A DNA stretch of 64,000 nt from Basidiobolus meristosporus CBS 931.73 (GCA_002104905.1 MCFE01000168.1:62001-126000); one strand, 5' to 3'; counted from the first letter of the stretch, positions 1-11,088 are shown. Numbers and translations: made by a program. The notes: generated by a model not told the origin, from the sequence alone.

Positions 1-1
1 G

Positions 2-3000
2 GTGATCAAGGAGTTAGGATACAGCCCAGGTCTAAAGAAAAATTCAAACGATCGCTTGCAAATTATTTATGAAAAGCTTCATGGACTACGTGGCGATTTT
101 GAAAAGGTTATTGGATATCAAAGAAGTTTTATTAACCTCAAGATTAGATACAACCTGCCGAAGGAGATATCTTTTATAGTTGAAAAATTGAATGAACGTT
201 TTACGGCTCTAGAAAAACAAATCGTTGACTTATCTAGGGGTCAGGATAACTTCTTGAGACTTGAAAGGAAAGATGAGCAACATCTATACACCATTGAAAA
301 TTTCGCCTCGAACACAACCAAGGAGATTGGATCCTTGAAGGAATTGATAAACCAAATTATCCTCGAGCAATCAAAACTCTTCAAGCGTAGTGATGTTACG
401 GCCCTTCTACAGCAACACACAGCAAGTATCGAGAAGATGGATGATCGACTACAGGATCTCAGCGCTCGAGTGATTCAACTTGTCAGTAATCAAAAGGAAC
501 TGCTGCTTGCTGGTGAAACAGACAGATCTAAAAATTCTGCAAACAAAGACCTAATTAATAGATTTACCGAATTAAGAACAACAGTTCAAACACTTGTCCA
601 CAAGCAGAATGAGTTATCTAAGCCACAGATTTTCAACCAAATCTCAGGGGATATAGCGCATGAAATTAAGGAGCTAACTGTGCAACTATCCAAACTCAAT
701 GAAAAGGTCACCGCATTGAACGATAAGCAGCAAGCCATTCTTCTTCAAGTAGATAGCGCTGGTAAACACAATATCAATCCTCACAGACACAACGTTCAAT
801 ATTTGAATGAACAACTAATTGATCTGGGAAAATCAATCCATGACATCTCCAGTCATCAAGCAAGAATTGCAAACGACCACCGAGTATTGGATGCGCTAAA
901 GAAGCAAAATACGCAAATACTCTCTTTAGAAACAGGAATGATCAATCTCCGGGGAGAATTGAGGACTTTGATCTATCGTCAACAAACTCTGCTCAATGAA
1001 ACACACAACACTATCCAGCAGAATAGTGGTGAGATTTTAGAAATCCTGGCGAAACTCCAGAACTTGGACGGTAAAACAAATGGCCTATTCGAGCAGCAAA
1101 AAGCACTGATCAATAGAGATGTTTATGCAACTATTCCTAAAGAACTTACATTCCAGATTGATCAGATCGGTACTCGAATCGAGGATCTTCAGCATTTCGT
1201 GACCAAAGTTTCCAGAGACCAGGCAACATATCTTGAGTACAAGACAAGAAACAAGAATGGTGATTCGAAGAAATTACTTCGACTCAATCAACAATTTGAT
1301 CGATTGTTAACCATCATATCTCGGATTCTTGACGACCAAAATAAGATTACTACCAACGAGCATGTAGTCAAGATACTGAAAGAACACTCCAAATCAATCC
1401 AAAAAATTGATATCAGGCTCACGGGTATAAGCACTCTAATTCGAAAAATATTAGATAACCAACTCCGATTCATTCAATCACACAACGATCATAATCATAC
1501 TAGCCGTACTGCTCAGAATTTACCGCCTATAGCTACAGCCTTGTTGAGGATTCAAGAGGAGGTTGAATATCTCATTGAACAGCAGAGGAAGCTTAATCTT
1601 CCAGCAGTTGTGAATGTTCTACCTACAAATCTTCTGGACAAAGTGGTTCAAATCAACTCAGCTTTGGACGGCTGGAACGGGTATATTCAGCGTTTGTTTG
1701 AAAAGCAAGCCGAGTTGATCAAGTCATCAGAGAGCAGACAAGCCCAGGATTATAGGCATGCAATTGACAAGATCAACGAGAATTTGAGCGATTTTGGCCA
1801 CGCAATGCATACTCTGACTGTCCAACAGACGGAAATCTTCAAGAATGAGGAAATTCTAAAGATCGTGGCTGATGAACTCGGGGATCTGAAAGCAGTCAGA
1901 GCAACCATGAGAAAATTCGGCAGTCAGATCCAGAGTGTGATCAACCAACAAAAACACATCCTGGCTAGTATCTCTAATTTATCGAATCGGGATTCAGTTG
2001 GCAAGCTCACTTCATTGGATCGGATTGCTAACGAGTTGATAGAAAAGCAGTCGATTCTATTCAGACGTGAAGTAATTAGAGCTGCTCCCAAAGAAATCCT
2101 GGAAAGTATCAGTAGCTTGGCCAAACAACTCAACTCAGTTTCTAGCCATCTGAATTCAATTACCGATTTACAGAAGCGAATCATTGAACACGGAGAACAC
2201 AGCTCGCAAATTTCATACGAGAAAGCTAATCCAGAAATTATTGGTGTTCTGAATAGCCTGAATCAGAAATTTGACAAGGTATACCAAGATGTAATCTTAA
2301 TTTCTGGTTACCAGGGTGAATTACTGAGTCGCAAGGAACTTTTGAGCATTTTTCAACGTCATTCTATTGACATAAACCTTGTGGGACACAAGGTTGAGGC
2401 TGTAAATGAAGAAATTCAAGTGGTGATTGAGCAGCAGAAGGAGCTTTATACCCTATTAGAGGAAAAATCTCATAAGATATATCAACAAGGTAGTGAAGCA
2501 CACCTGTTGAATCTTGAACGCCTCAAACGGCTTGAGAAGTCTATCAACTCACTTCACTATGAGCAAAGTAAGCTGAAGAGCCATGGAGGTGGCGCAGTAC
2601 AGGCTCTAAAGAACATCGATTCCTCGACACATTCGCTAAGTGGTAACCTTGGGAAATTGTTGACAGTAATCGGCAATGTCACAAAGGAGCAACAGCAGAT
2701 ACTCCAATCCGTCAAAAGCAGTAACACATTGAACGAGGATAGTTTGAAAAAGATTGATAAGGTCAATGGAGAGATTCAGAGTCTTAGCGACGTAATTCAA
2801 CAATTAAAGCTCGAACAACAAGGAATAAGCGCTAAACTAACCAAGCTTCTTGGCCTACCCCGGGATATGCAAGAAGTAAGGCAACACCTAGTGTCCCTCA
2901 ACAACCTTTCCAACAAGTTAATCAACAGGGCTTTGGACCTGAAAGGAACAGCAAGTGATGGACACCACCTTCGTAATCGCCTATCAGAATTATTCCAACT

Positions 3001-4462
3001 TATGCAACAGCTTACAGCTCAGCAAGATAGTCTGATGAAAGTTGAGAACCAAAATTCGAAAAGTCATTCTACAGAAATATCTTCGTTGGCATCAAAGATC
3101 TACCAAGTGGAGCAGACAGTGACTTCTTTGCTAGAAGAACAGAATGCACTTCAACATTACAAGCACGCCAATTCCTTCGGAAACTTGGACAAAAAAATCG
3201 ATCTGCTGAATGAGGCTGTCAAGCAGCTTGTTGATCAGCAACGAAAGGTCATGAAATTGACCGGTTTAGGTCAACTAGTAGAGCAACAATCAAGAGATGT
3301 CGGGATGATAAAAGGCAAATTATCAAATCTAACACGAACTGTGGATCAACTGGTGAATCAACAAAAAGGCCTTTTACTACGCTCAAGATACGAAAATGGT
3401 ACTGAGTACAGGGATCTAGATAAGAAATTTGAAGAATTAAGATCTACGGTTCTGAAGATAGTTCAACAGCAAGATATTATATCGGAGAAGAAAATAGACA
3501 GACTCGGTGATTCTTCCTCAAATCTGGAAAACCGAGTTGGACGAATATCGGAAATTTTGACCCAACTGATTGTACAACAAAAAGAAGCAGGTTCACACAA
3601 AGATATACGCTACGACGAAACAATCGGCAGAATCAATCTGAAGATTTTAAAACTGAACGAGCAGATGAACGAGCTCTTTACGGAGCAGACTTTGTTACTT
3701 CAAAGAAGCCTTGATTCTTTATCAGAACGGCAGGGCGCAAACTTTGAAGTGCTCAAGGAGAGACTCGATGGTATTGGAAACACTTTGGACGATATTAAAC
3801 ATCAAGGAAATGCCACTTGGGATCATAGATTTCAGGCACTTTCACAACAACAGTCAATTGATCACAACCAACTGAATAGCCGATTAAATCAAATTAGCAA
3901 GATGCTTGAGCGCACTACCACCCATCCGTTCGCTGAAAATAATACACGATTGACCGAGATTCAAAATAAGCTGAACCGGTTGGAGGCCGCTATGACCCAT
4001 GTACTGGAAAAGGTAGATAAGAATGGTGGCATTCACCTCTCACCCGAACAAGTGAAGGAGCTTAAGAGTGTTGGTCAGTACTTACCTAAGCTTAACCAGT
4101 CTGTTCAGAAATTGGCCATAGTTGACAGAGAGGACCCAGCTTATATTCAAGCATTGGTCGATGTAGACCAGTCGTTGGTCAAATATGGACAAACTATCGT
4201 TGATATTGATGGATCCATAGGTAGCCACCACTTCAATGCCCCTGGTTACCCGTTGGAACAGGTTGATTTAAATATCATTGATGTGAACACTGCGGACTCC
4301 CCACACGAACAAGCGTCGAGCAATACTGTTGAACATTTGGTTGACGATGAACCTTTCACTCTCAATCTTGAATCGCAAAACATGCAAGACACTGCTGGAA
4401 AGAAAGGTAACCAGCAGAAATACGAATATTACCAGGGATATTGGTATCTTAAAGCCATATAG
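2..4462 (+). CDS. Giant coiled-coil repeat protein, 5' end outside the window
   Basis: The reading frame is open from the first bases, so the true start lies upstream; at least 1,486 codons precede the TAG stop. The protein is almost wholly predicted coiled coil built from about 30 degenerate repeats of roughly 40-50 residues. Each repeat ends in a hydrophobic-x-x-Q-x-x-L/I signature, for example EQSKLF, NQKELL, EQQKAL, KQAELI, VQQTEIF, NQQKHIL, EQQKELY and NQQKGLLL. It is rich in Q, N, K, L and I, and no membrane segment or catalytic motif is visible. The final 100 or so residues lose the repeat, become acidic and end in an aromatic tail (YYQGYWYLKAI). I see no intron. The family is not recognised; a structural, cytoskeletal or tethering role is only inference from the coiled coil. 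Confidence 0.8.
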   Translation: MIKELGYSPGLKKNSNDRLQIIYEKLHGLRGDFEKVIGYQRSFINLKIRYNLPKEISFIVEKLNERFTALEKQIVDLSRGQDNFLRLERKDEQHLYTIENFASNTTKEIGSLKELINQIILEQSKLFKRSDVTALLQQHTASIEKMDDRLQDLSARVIQLVSNQKELLLAGETDRSKNSANKDLINRFTELRTTVQTLVHKQNELSKPQIFNQISGDIAHEIKELTVQLSKLNEKVTALNDKQQAILLQVDSAGKHNINPHRHNVQYLNEQLIDLGKSIHDISSHQARIANDHRVLDALKKQNTQILSLETGMINLRGELRTLIYRQQTLLNETHNTIQQNSGEILEILAKLQNLDGKTNGLFEQQKALINRDVYATIPKELTFQIDQIGTRIEDLQHFVTKVSRDQATYLEYKTRNKNGDSKKLLRLNQQFDRLLTIISRILDDQNKITTNEHVVKILKEHSKSIQKIDIRLTGISTLIRKILDNQLRFIQSHNDHNHTSRTAQNLPPIATALLRIQEEVEYLIEQQRKLNLPAVVNVLPTNLLDKVVQINSALDGWNGYIQRLFEKQAELIKSSESRQAQDYRHAIDKINENLSDFGHAMHTLTVQQTEIFKNEEILKIVADELGDLKAVRATMRKFGSQIQSVINQQKHILASISNLSNRDSVGKLTSLDRIANELIEKQSILFRREVIRAAPKEILESISSLAKQLNSVSSHLNSITDLQKRIIEHGEHSSQISYEKANPEIIGVLNSLNQKFDKVYQDVILISGYQGELLSRKELLSIFQRHSIDINLVGHKVEAVNEEIQVVIEQQKELYTLLEEKSHKIYQQGSEAHLLNLERLKRLEKSINSLHYEQSKLKSHGGGAVQALKNIDSSTHSLSGNLGKLLTVIGNVTKEQQQILQSVKSSNTLNEDSLKKIDKVNGEIQSLSDVIQQLKLEQQGISAKLTKLLGLPRDMQEVRQHLVSLNNLSNKLINRALDLKGTASDGHHLRNRLSELFQLMQQLTAQQDSLMKVENQNSKSHSTEISSLASKIYQVEQTVTSLLEEQNALQHYKHANSFGNLDKKIDLLNEAVKQLVDQQRKVMKLTGLGQLVEQQSRDVGMIKGKLSNLTRTVDQLVNQQKGLLLRSRYENGTEYRDLDKKFEELRSTVLKIVQQQDIISEKKIDRLGDSSSNLENRVGRISEILTQLIVQQKEAGSHKDIRYDETIGRINLKILKLNEQMNELFTEQTLLLQRSLDSLSERQGANFEVLKERLDGIGNTLDDIKHQGNATWDHRFQALSQQQSIDHNQLNSRLNQISKMLERTTTHPFAENNTRLTEIQNKLNRLEAAMTHVLEKVDKNGGIHLSPEQVKELKSVGQYLPKLNQSVQKLAIVDREDPAYIQALVDVDQSLVKYGQTIVDIDGSIGSHHFNAPGYPLEQVDLNIIDVNTADSPHEQASSNTVEHLVDDEPFTLNLESQNMQDTAGKKGNQQKYEYYQGYWYLKAI

Positions 4463-4690
4463 TCGAAGCATATGAGGAATACACAATGAACAACTTTACC
4501 GAATTTTTCCCTTTTAAAGTATGCATTGTGACCACTCTCCCCCCCCCCATATCATCAGATGTATTATGGTCAACCTTATTAGGAACCACCTGCATGTTTG
4601 GGCAAGTCCAAGATGGTCCACCCTCGGTTAAAATCCAAACATTGTGGGAAATTTTCGAATAATAAACACTCGAATTCTGTTTGATTATCC

Positions 4691-5772
4691 ATGAAAAATT
4701 TACGCTCTTTTCCTTTTTTATCCATTGGCCATGTGATATTTTCAATACAAATAGTGTGTCGCAAAGGATTACAACTTCGCTTCTTCACTTCCACTACTGC
4801 TGTTATGTTGAGATTCACTTTTAGCTATGCGCTGAGACAAGGCATTAGGTTCGACAAATCCGCACCTATTGGGCAGTTCGTATCGTACGAGCCTCTTCGC
4901 TTTACCCACACTGCGGCCCGTCTTCTCAACAACAATTTAGTCACCATAGAGCCAGTCCCTGAGCAAAATACCACCATTATCCATCTTCACCGTGGCCCCG
5001 CGAACGCATTCAACCATGAGCTGGCCCGAACAGTGACCGATGTTTTCAAGCAAATTGAAGAGGACAAATCAGTAAGAACAGTGATTTTTGCATCGAAAAT
5101 CCCTCATTTCTTTTCGGCTGGTGTTGACCTGGAAGATTTCAAACGCTCGGATGAGTTATGGCTGGATTTCTGGAAGGATTTACGAAAGATGTTTATCACT
5201 ATCCATGGATCCAGATTAAATACCATTGCTGCAGTAAACGGCTTTGCTGTTGGCCTCGGGTGTGCTTTGGCCTTAGGTAACAGTGTCAGGATGATATCCC
5301 ATTTGCCGTCAGTGACTAATAATATGGTTAATCAGCGTGCCAAGATCGCTACATGTTGCAGGGGAAAGGCGCCATTGGTATCAACCCAGTAAACATTGGT
5401 ATCCCAGTACCTGTATGGTTAATCCAGCGCTATATTGAGGTAGTTGGTCATAGAACCAGTGAGAAAATGCTAACCAATGGAGTCTCTTTAAAAGCCCTTG
5501 AGGCTCAGAAGATCGGCTTAGTGGATGAAGTCTTTGATAATCATGATCAACTAATAGAGGCTTGTAAGGAACTGGCTAGGGTGAAGCACAAGGTCAACGA
5601 AACAGCACAAGTAGAAACAGCCAGACTTCTACGAGAACCTTTCGTAAAATCATTCTATTTAGAAGAAGAGAATGACACAAAACGAATGGCCAATTTTGTT
5701 GGTCGTCCTGAAATGAAAGCAATCATCGATAATATGCAAGCACAGATAGAAGCGAAGAAAGCCAAATCCTAA
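4691..5772 (+). CDS. ECI1: Mitochondrial enoyl-CoA delta isomerase (ECI1 type)
   Basis: Exons are 4691-5276 and 5336-5772, with a GT-AG intron carrying a TGACTAAT branch site; joining restores ALACQDRYMLQGKGAIG across the junction. The crotonase fold is clear: a VIFASK...FFSAGVDL strand-loop, an AAVNGFAVGLGCALAL segment that forms the CoA/oxyanion region, and a C-terminal helix. The order of motifs follows animal mitochondrial ECI1, including a WKDLRKMF helix and GIPVPVWL. The enzyme shifts 3-enoyl-CoA double bonds to 2-trans so that unsaturated fatty acids can enter beta-oxidation. The longest reading (340 aa) starts at 4691; an ATG at 4805 gives 302 aa, the usual length. Both starts give basic, Ser/Thr/Arg-rich N-termini compatible with mitochondrial import. 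It ends convergently with the PKA gene. Confidence 0.85.
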
Positions 5773-6116
5773 AGCTTCCCCAACACATCAATAAATTTCA
5801 TTTATTCACTTACTTTGGCAGCTAACATGTCTACTTTAATCTCGATAATAGGGAGCACGGACTCCTATTCAATGCATCGATCTGGCAGTTCTTTAACCCT
5901 GCGGCATCCAGCATCGTTCCTCAGCTATTCCCAATGGTCATATTTTGAATGTTTGTTTATGTGAAATCCCAAGGAAAGAAACAATCTCCACTGATGAGAA
6001 GGAAAAACCAACTATTGACATCAACTACACAGGAGTTGTGAATGTGCGTATATGAGTGATGGAAGGTGCGCGTAAGGATGTGACATCGATGAGCGGGTAA
6101 GTAAATTAGCAGGTGC
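5773..6116. other. Intergenic between convergent genes
   Basis: This holds the 3' flanks of ECI1 and of the PKA gene. An AATAAA-like signal (CAATAAATTTC, near 5791) follows the ECI1 stop. No coding potential is seen. Confidence 0.6.
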
Positions 6117-7441
6117 TTAAAAATCTGTGAACAAATGTTTGTAATTGTCCTCGGTTACTAAACCGTAGACTTCTAAAGATTCTTGATACATGTCAAAATT
6201 ACTAGTATCCCCATCACTGGAGACAATAGGAATGATCGGTGGTTGGACCTCCAGTCGGGATAGCTTGTTCCAGTCAATTTCAGCAAACCAAGGATGTTGC
6301 TTTATGTCCCAGACACCGTTCTTTAAGTTACCAAAGCGTTTAGTCAAGTCAGCAGTGGTTAAGCGCTTGATTAGATCCCGAGCAGCAGGATCAATGTGAG
6401 GTGGCCATCTAATCTTCCCGGCAAGAATTTTCTCGTAAAGCTTGAAGTGATCATCATCATAGAATGGTGGGTATCCAGCAAGCAGCTCAAAGATAAGAAT
6501 GCCAAGAGAATACCAGTCGACAGCTTTACCGTAACCTTTAGATTGAATAATCTCGGGAGCCAAGTAGTCGGGAGTTCCACACAATGTCCACGTAATATCA
6601 GGAACATGCTTGGCAAATCCAAAATCAGTTAGCTTGATATGGCCTTGAGCGTTGATCAGGATATTCTCTGGCTTCAAGTCACGATAAATGGTGTCAATTG
6701 AATGGAGGTATTCAAACGTCAACACTACTTCAGCAGCGTAAAACTTGGCAACATGTGCAGGAAACCGCTGAAAACCAAAGCATGAGATTAGTTCGGCAAC
6801 AACCAATGTACCAACTAATATTCGCCAACCTGGAATTTTCTGATGTAGCTAAAGAGCTCACCACCAGGAACGTACTCCATGATCATGTAAAGATTGGCCG
6901 TGTCTTGGAAAGTACCAAGCATATTGACAAGGAAAGGATGGTGGCAGGCGTGAAGAATGCTGCGTTCGTTATTTACATGCTCGACTTGCTTTAACCTAAC
7001 TACTTCAGTCTTCTTTAATACCTTCATAGCATAATATCTATTGTTGGCTTTCAATTGAACAAGGTGGACACGGCCAAAGGAACCTGTGCCAATAGTACGT
7101 AGAATGACAAAGTCGGACAAGCTGAATGTTGGTTTGTTGATAGTAACCGCAGGTACGGAGGCGGTGAAATTCTGCATGCTTTGCGTATTTGGCATAGGTT
7201 GGTTTACAGGTAGTGAGTTGACAAACCGATTTTGTGTGTGGAATTGCTGGTTGGATTGTTGCTGCTGCTGTTGCTGTTGCTGATACATAGCATCCTGATT
7301 GGAAAACATCTTCTGGTCCTCTAGGCGAGCTTTTTCGGTGGCAGGTGTCTTCGAAAAAGGAATTTGATTTTTGAAAGTAGATTTATCAAGTAGCTTATTC
7401 AGAAAATTTGCCATATTGGATAGGAGTGCGGGCTCTTCCAA
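6117..7441 (-). CDS. TPK: cAMP-dependent protein kinase catalytic subunit
   Basis: Exon 1 is 7441-6830 and exon 2 is 6767-6117; the 62-nt intron splits FQ from RFP exactly where other PKAs read on. The protein is 420 aa. After a low-complexity N-terminus with a run of nine glutamines, the AGC kinase domain shows [11 protein letters not shown] (P-loop), AMKVLKK (catalytic Lys), YRDLKPEN (catalytic loop), [10 protein letters not shown], and [14 protein letters not shown] with the activation-loop Thr. The C-terminal tail GDTSNFDMY ... HLFTDF ends with the family's hydrophobic F-x-x-F. It phosphorylates R-R-x-S/T substrates downstream of cAMP and would be held by a regulatory subunit not seen here. 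An internal Met at 7414 (MANFLNKLL) is an alternative start. Confidence 0.95.
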
Positions 7442-8244
7442 ACAGCTGGACCGGTGAATGAATTATTGGGAGATACTATCGACACGCGTCAGGGTGAAAA
7501 CGTAAAGAAGTTAGCGCTTCACCTGAATATGAAAATATGAAGTGCAGCTAATAAGAAGCAAAAAATGGAAACAAGAAATTTGAACTGGGAAAGTGGACCT
7601 GAATTGAGACTGTTTCTTTCTTATCAACACCAATCTTTTTGCTTTCGTTTACGCAATCATTCAGTTAATCATAAAGTTCTCGCCACACATTCGGGAGTAT
7701 TGAAATTCCAGCTGACTGATTGGATTGAGGGAAAAAGGAAATGTATATATGAATATTGAATAGCAACTCCATTAAAAGCTATGCTCGACGTTCCTGATAC
7801 ATTCGTGAGCATTATGGCTTGGGATACCTGTTGCACGCGTCAGAAGTCATCCGTATTATTACCATGTTAGTATCTACGCCAATACTTGTGATCCTAAGCT
7901 GATGAGAATTTCGATATTACTTCGGAAATAGATTGGCCCTGATATAATGGGGGTGGGCTGCTAGTTTCAGAATTCTGCAAATCATAGCCTTTAAACGGTG
8001 AGCATGAACGTTCGATATGTGATATGGATAATAATTTTTATCGGAGATTACCATGAGCGCTAACCCTTGATTGCCATATGCGTTTAAGCTAGTCATATTT
8101 GTATACATCCTGGCATATCTATATAGCCTAAAATTTTACTTGATAATATTAGCCAGAATCTCTTAATATCGAATGTTACGGTTAGACTTGGCTTCTAGAC
8201 CATTTCCGGGTATCGCTTTGGGTGGTGTGTTTTAATCCAAGAGA
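7442..8244. other. Intergenic, divergent promoter region
   Basis: This lies between the starts of the PKA gene (minus) and the small acidic protein gene (plus). Short open frames on both strands show no homology that I recognise, and nothing else stands out. Confidence 0.5.
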
Positions 8245-8793
8245 ATGGAAGAACGGGTCAAGCAATTTCACGTGGATGCACAGCAGGCCGGAAATATCGC
8301 CTTGAATAAGGCGCTGAAAGGAATGAACACTTTGCGCAAATTCATCTACAAGAATCAGGTGAGCATCTTACTGCTATGGATGTGCCGTCGCGTTTCTAAT
8401 CCAATTTTTCTTCAAGGAATACAGATTCTCAGATAAGGAGAAAAACAAACTATTCGGGGCAATAGAGTCATATTTTCACGCATTTGATCGAAGGTTGGTT
8501 GGCAATAGGCTTTGTCCTATCCAGATGTCTGGCACTAATGCGAAGGGGTTTATTTCAGTGATGCTAGTGAAGAAACAGCGTTTCCCTTGATTGAGGATTC
8601 TTTGAAGGTTTCAATATTCACGACCAAACAAAAGAGTGCCATGCTGAAATGGTATGAAGAGATTGTGGCCAAACAAGAAGGTGGCGCCAAAGCAGAGCCA
8701 AAGGAGGTGAGCACCGCTAAAAGTAAAAATCCATATTACGACGATGAGTATGATTGGGATGAGTGGGAGAAGCAACTGGAGGAGGATGATTAG
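8245..8793 (+). CDS. Small acidic helical protein of unknown family
   Basis: Three exons (8245-8358, 8417-8493, 8559-8793) give 141 aa; both introns are GT-AG and phases agree. I do not recognise the family. The first 100 residues are predicted to be helical, with alternating hydrophobic and charged residues (VKQFHVDAQQAGNIALNKAL; FSDKEKNKLFGAIESYFHAF). A short Lys/Glu/Ala linker leads to a tail that is very acidic and aromatic (NPYYDDEYDWDEWEKQLEED). Such tails often mediate contacts with basic partners, but that is inference. No signal peptide or membrane segment is visible. Conserved splice phase and one consistent frame across three exons argue that this is a real gene. Confidence 0.7.
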
Positions 8794-9053
8794 CTTTTCT
8801 AACGTAAATCTTCTAACGTAACTTACAAGTGGACCATGCACCCCAGTGTGATGATAATAAAGTTTTCATCTCACTCTTACATTGGAATTATTGATGGTTG
8901 TTTGAGAATAACTTGATATTAAGTACGTGAACCACAAAGGTTGCTAAATGCCAGTTAATAAGCTATTTGTTTCGGCACTTGTCGTTGGTCCGTTTAATAT
9001 CACAATACTCCTAGGATCCTTCTGATCTCCAGGTGATTGTCGCACAGGACATC

Positions 9054-10306
9054 ATGGTTTTTGCTCAGCAGTTGGAAATTTACACGACTCCGGTATTATT
9101 ACTTGTGTGAGTGTATTCTCTTCACCTAGCGCTAAATATACTCTAGGGGTGGACAGCATTCATTCCACTTCGACACAAGCTGAATACTAATAATTATCAC
9201 TGTGCTACGAAGATTCTGAGAAACGTACAGATGCTTGCGGACTCTGAAATCCCAGATGATAGCTTAGCTCCCTACTTCATGGGGAGCGAATTGGAGGCAG
9301 CTTGGCTCGGTGAGGTTCAGGAGCACCAGGAAAAGCGTTCAAAAATCGTCGAATACTTCAAGCCACCAAACTTCTACGTCCAAAAGGCTGGAACCACTTT
9401 TTATCTTGGTATGTAATCGTTACCTGCTACTCTACAACACAACTCGATATAAATACTTGTCTCTCTAGGTACTAACGCCATCACCTTGAAGCGCTACATA
9501 CTCATCTCTTATCGTGTATATCGGGATATCAAATGCGAGCTCGAAAGCCTGCTTGACGCAACTTTATCGGAGGTACAAGCACACAATCAGTACCAGGAGA
9601 TCCAAGAAACGCACTTTGATAGCACTACGACCTACTTTAAAGTGGTGAAAATGCTCGGGCGTCGTAACAAAAAGTCTAAGAAGAAAGTAAAAGCGCTGCA
9701 GGGCCAGAAGTTGCTAGAAAACGCTAAATCACTCCTGGTTGACCACAAGCATATGTTTTTTACCATCGATGTCGAAACATACGAGCGGGACCACACCTCT
9801 ATCATTGAAATCGGTTGGTCAATGCACCACTCAAAACGAGGGCTCTTCAAAGATAGACATTTCGTTATCGAGGAGAATTTGCATCTACGCAATGGTCGCT
9901 ACCACCCCGACAATAAGGAAAAGTTTCTGTTTGGAGAGTCAGAGCTTGGCACCCTGGAGGATGTTATTGGTTTTCTTGAGGAAGATTTATCTACCGGCCC
10001 ACCAAAAGTTCTTATAGGCCACGACCTTAAGTCGGTTCTTGAAGCCACCCAAATTGTAAACCCGAACCTAGATTGTGTCGACGAAACTCTAGATATTTCG
10101 GATTTGCACACAGTGAAGTTCGGTGGTAAAGACATGCCTGGGTTGAGTCGAGTATTAGATGATCTTGAGATTGACTATTATTGTCTCCACAATGCTGGTA
10201 ACATAATACTGATATAGCTACTTTCCTATCAACACAACTGACCGGTAACTTTTTAGGAAACGATGCGCATTACATCATGGAGGCCTTCCTAAAACTTGTG
10301 AGATAA
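9054..10306 (+). CDS. Gfd2/YDR514C-like protein with a DEDDh exonuclease fold
   Basis: Exons are about 9054-9104, 9147-9408, 9469-10197 and 10257-10306 (363 aa); the first exon and its GTGTGA donor are the least certain. The C-terminal half matches the ribonuclease-H-like fold of fungal Gfd2/YDR514C proteins. Exo I is FTIDVETYERD (Asp-x-Glu near residues 205-207), the second motif region is IGHDLKSVLEA and Exo III is HNAGNDAHYIMEAF. The Asp expected at the end of motif II is replaced by Val (about residue 294), so nuclease activity is doubtful. In yeast the family is linked to the Dbp5 mRNA-export helicase. The N-terminal 100 residues are a family-like region that I cannot assign, and a Lys-rich patch (NKKSKKKVK) precedes the fold. 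Confidence 0.75.
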
Positions 10307-10485
10307 GGGCGTTTGGTCGTTCGCTTTCCTCCACGGGGAAGCCCGGCATTTCATTCTATCGTTCTTGCACGCATACACGCTTCATTTATTATATTTATTA
10401 CCACCACTGTTAATCAATGCCTTGATGATTAGCTATTAATTAAACCCGAGGAGAATAAAGAGCCAGAAACCCAATGCTGACGGCC

Positions 10486-11088
10486 TCATTCCAACTTTCT
10501 GTGCTGGTATTGAGATACAGCACCCTGTAAGTACTGATACGAGTGGGCCAGCAAGAGCAATGGGACAACTACCCAGAGTCCGTTGAAAAGTGTCAAGTAC
10601 ACCCATAGGTACATTGGGTTTTCGGTTACCAGTGAAGGGGAGCCTGTCAGCCACTCCGGTGCAAACGTCATCCAATCACCGTAGAGTTCGGCGGTACATA
10701 ACAGCACTTGCAAAAAATGCCTGCTAGGCAAGTCATTCACTAAGGCATACAGAACAGCGAAGCTTAGAAGCCCAGCCCCGACCACGGTGATGATTTCGAT
10801 GCTAACAACAGTAGGGTCTGCGTATAACCAGCGGGTATCTGCTTTCCCATACTCTTTCCAAATACTGGCCAGGAATCCTGAGCTACTCTCCACTTGCCGA
10901 CCAAATATGGACATGTAAACGAAAGGGCCCTCTAAAAACAAGTGGATCAAGAAGTCAAAAGTCAACCATACGAATGTCCACCTCTCTAAAGCAGGCTTAT
11001 TCTTCACATAGCGGTTTGACGCCAATAGAGCGATACCAAGTAGGATTAGGATAAAGCCTAATGAAATTAGCAAAGACAACATTGCCAC
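10486..11088 (-). CDS. EBP-type sterol delta8-delta7 isomerase (EXPERA domain)
   Basis: Single exon, 200 aa, with five hydrophobic segments. It follows the human emopamil-binding protein closely: FLIHLFLEGPFV (catalytic His and Glu region), LWKEYxKxD-like IWKEYGKADTRW, an IEIITVVGAG helix with the second Glu, a CTAELYGDWMTF helix, and FNGLWVVVP near the end. EBP moves the sterol B-ring double bond from C8 to C7 in the endoplasmic reticulum membrane. Dikarya normally do this step with the unrelated Erg2, so an EBP-type enzyme here is notable. The tail (QYQHRKLE) is short and basic. It is divergent from the LIM-binding gene, sharing a 661-bp promoter region. Confidence 0.88.
   Translation of the reverse strand: MAMLSLLISLGFILILLGIALLASNRYVKNKPALERWTFVWLTFDFLIHLFLEGPFVYMSIFGRQVESSSGFLASIWKEYGKADTRWLYADPTVVSIEIITVVGAGLLSFAVLYALVNDLPSRHFLQVLLCTAELYGDWMTFAPEWLTGSPSLVTENPMYLWVYLTLFNGLWVVVPLLLLAHSYQYLQGAVSQYQHRKLE

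Noticed and set aside
7565-7759. 64-codon plus-strand frame in the PKA promoter
   Set aside because: Short, no recognisable motif, lies in a divergent promoter.
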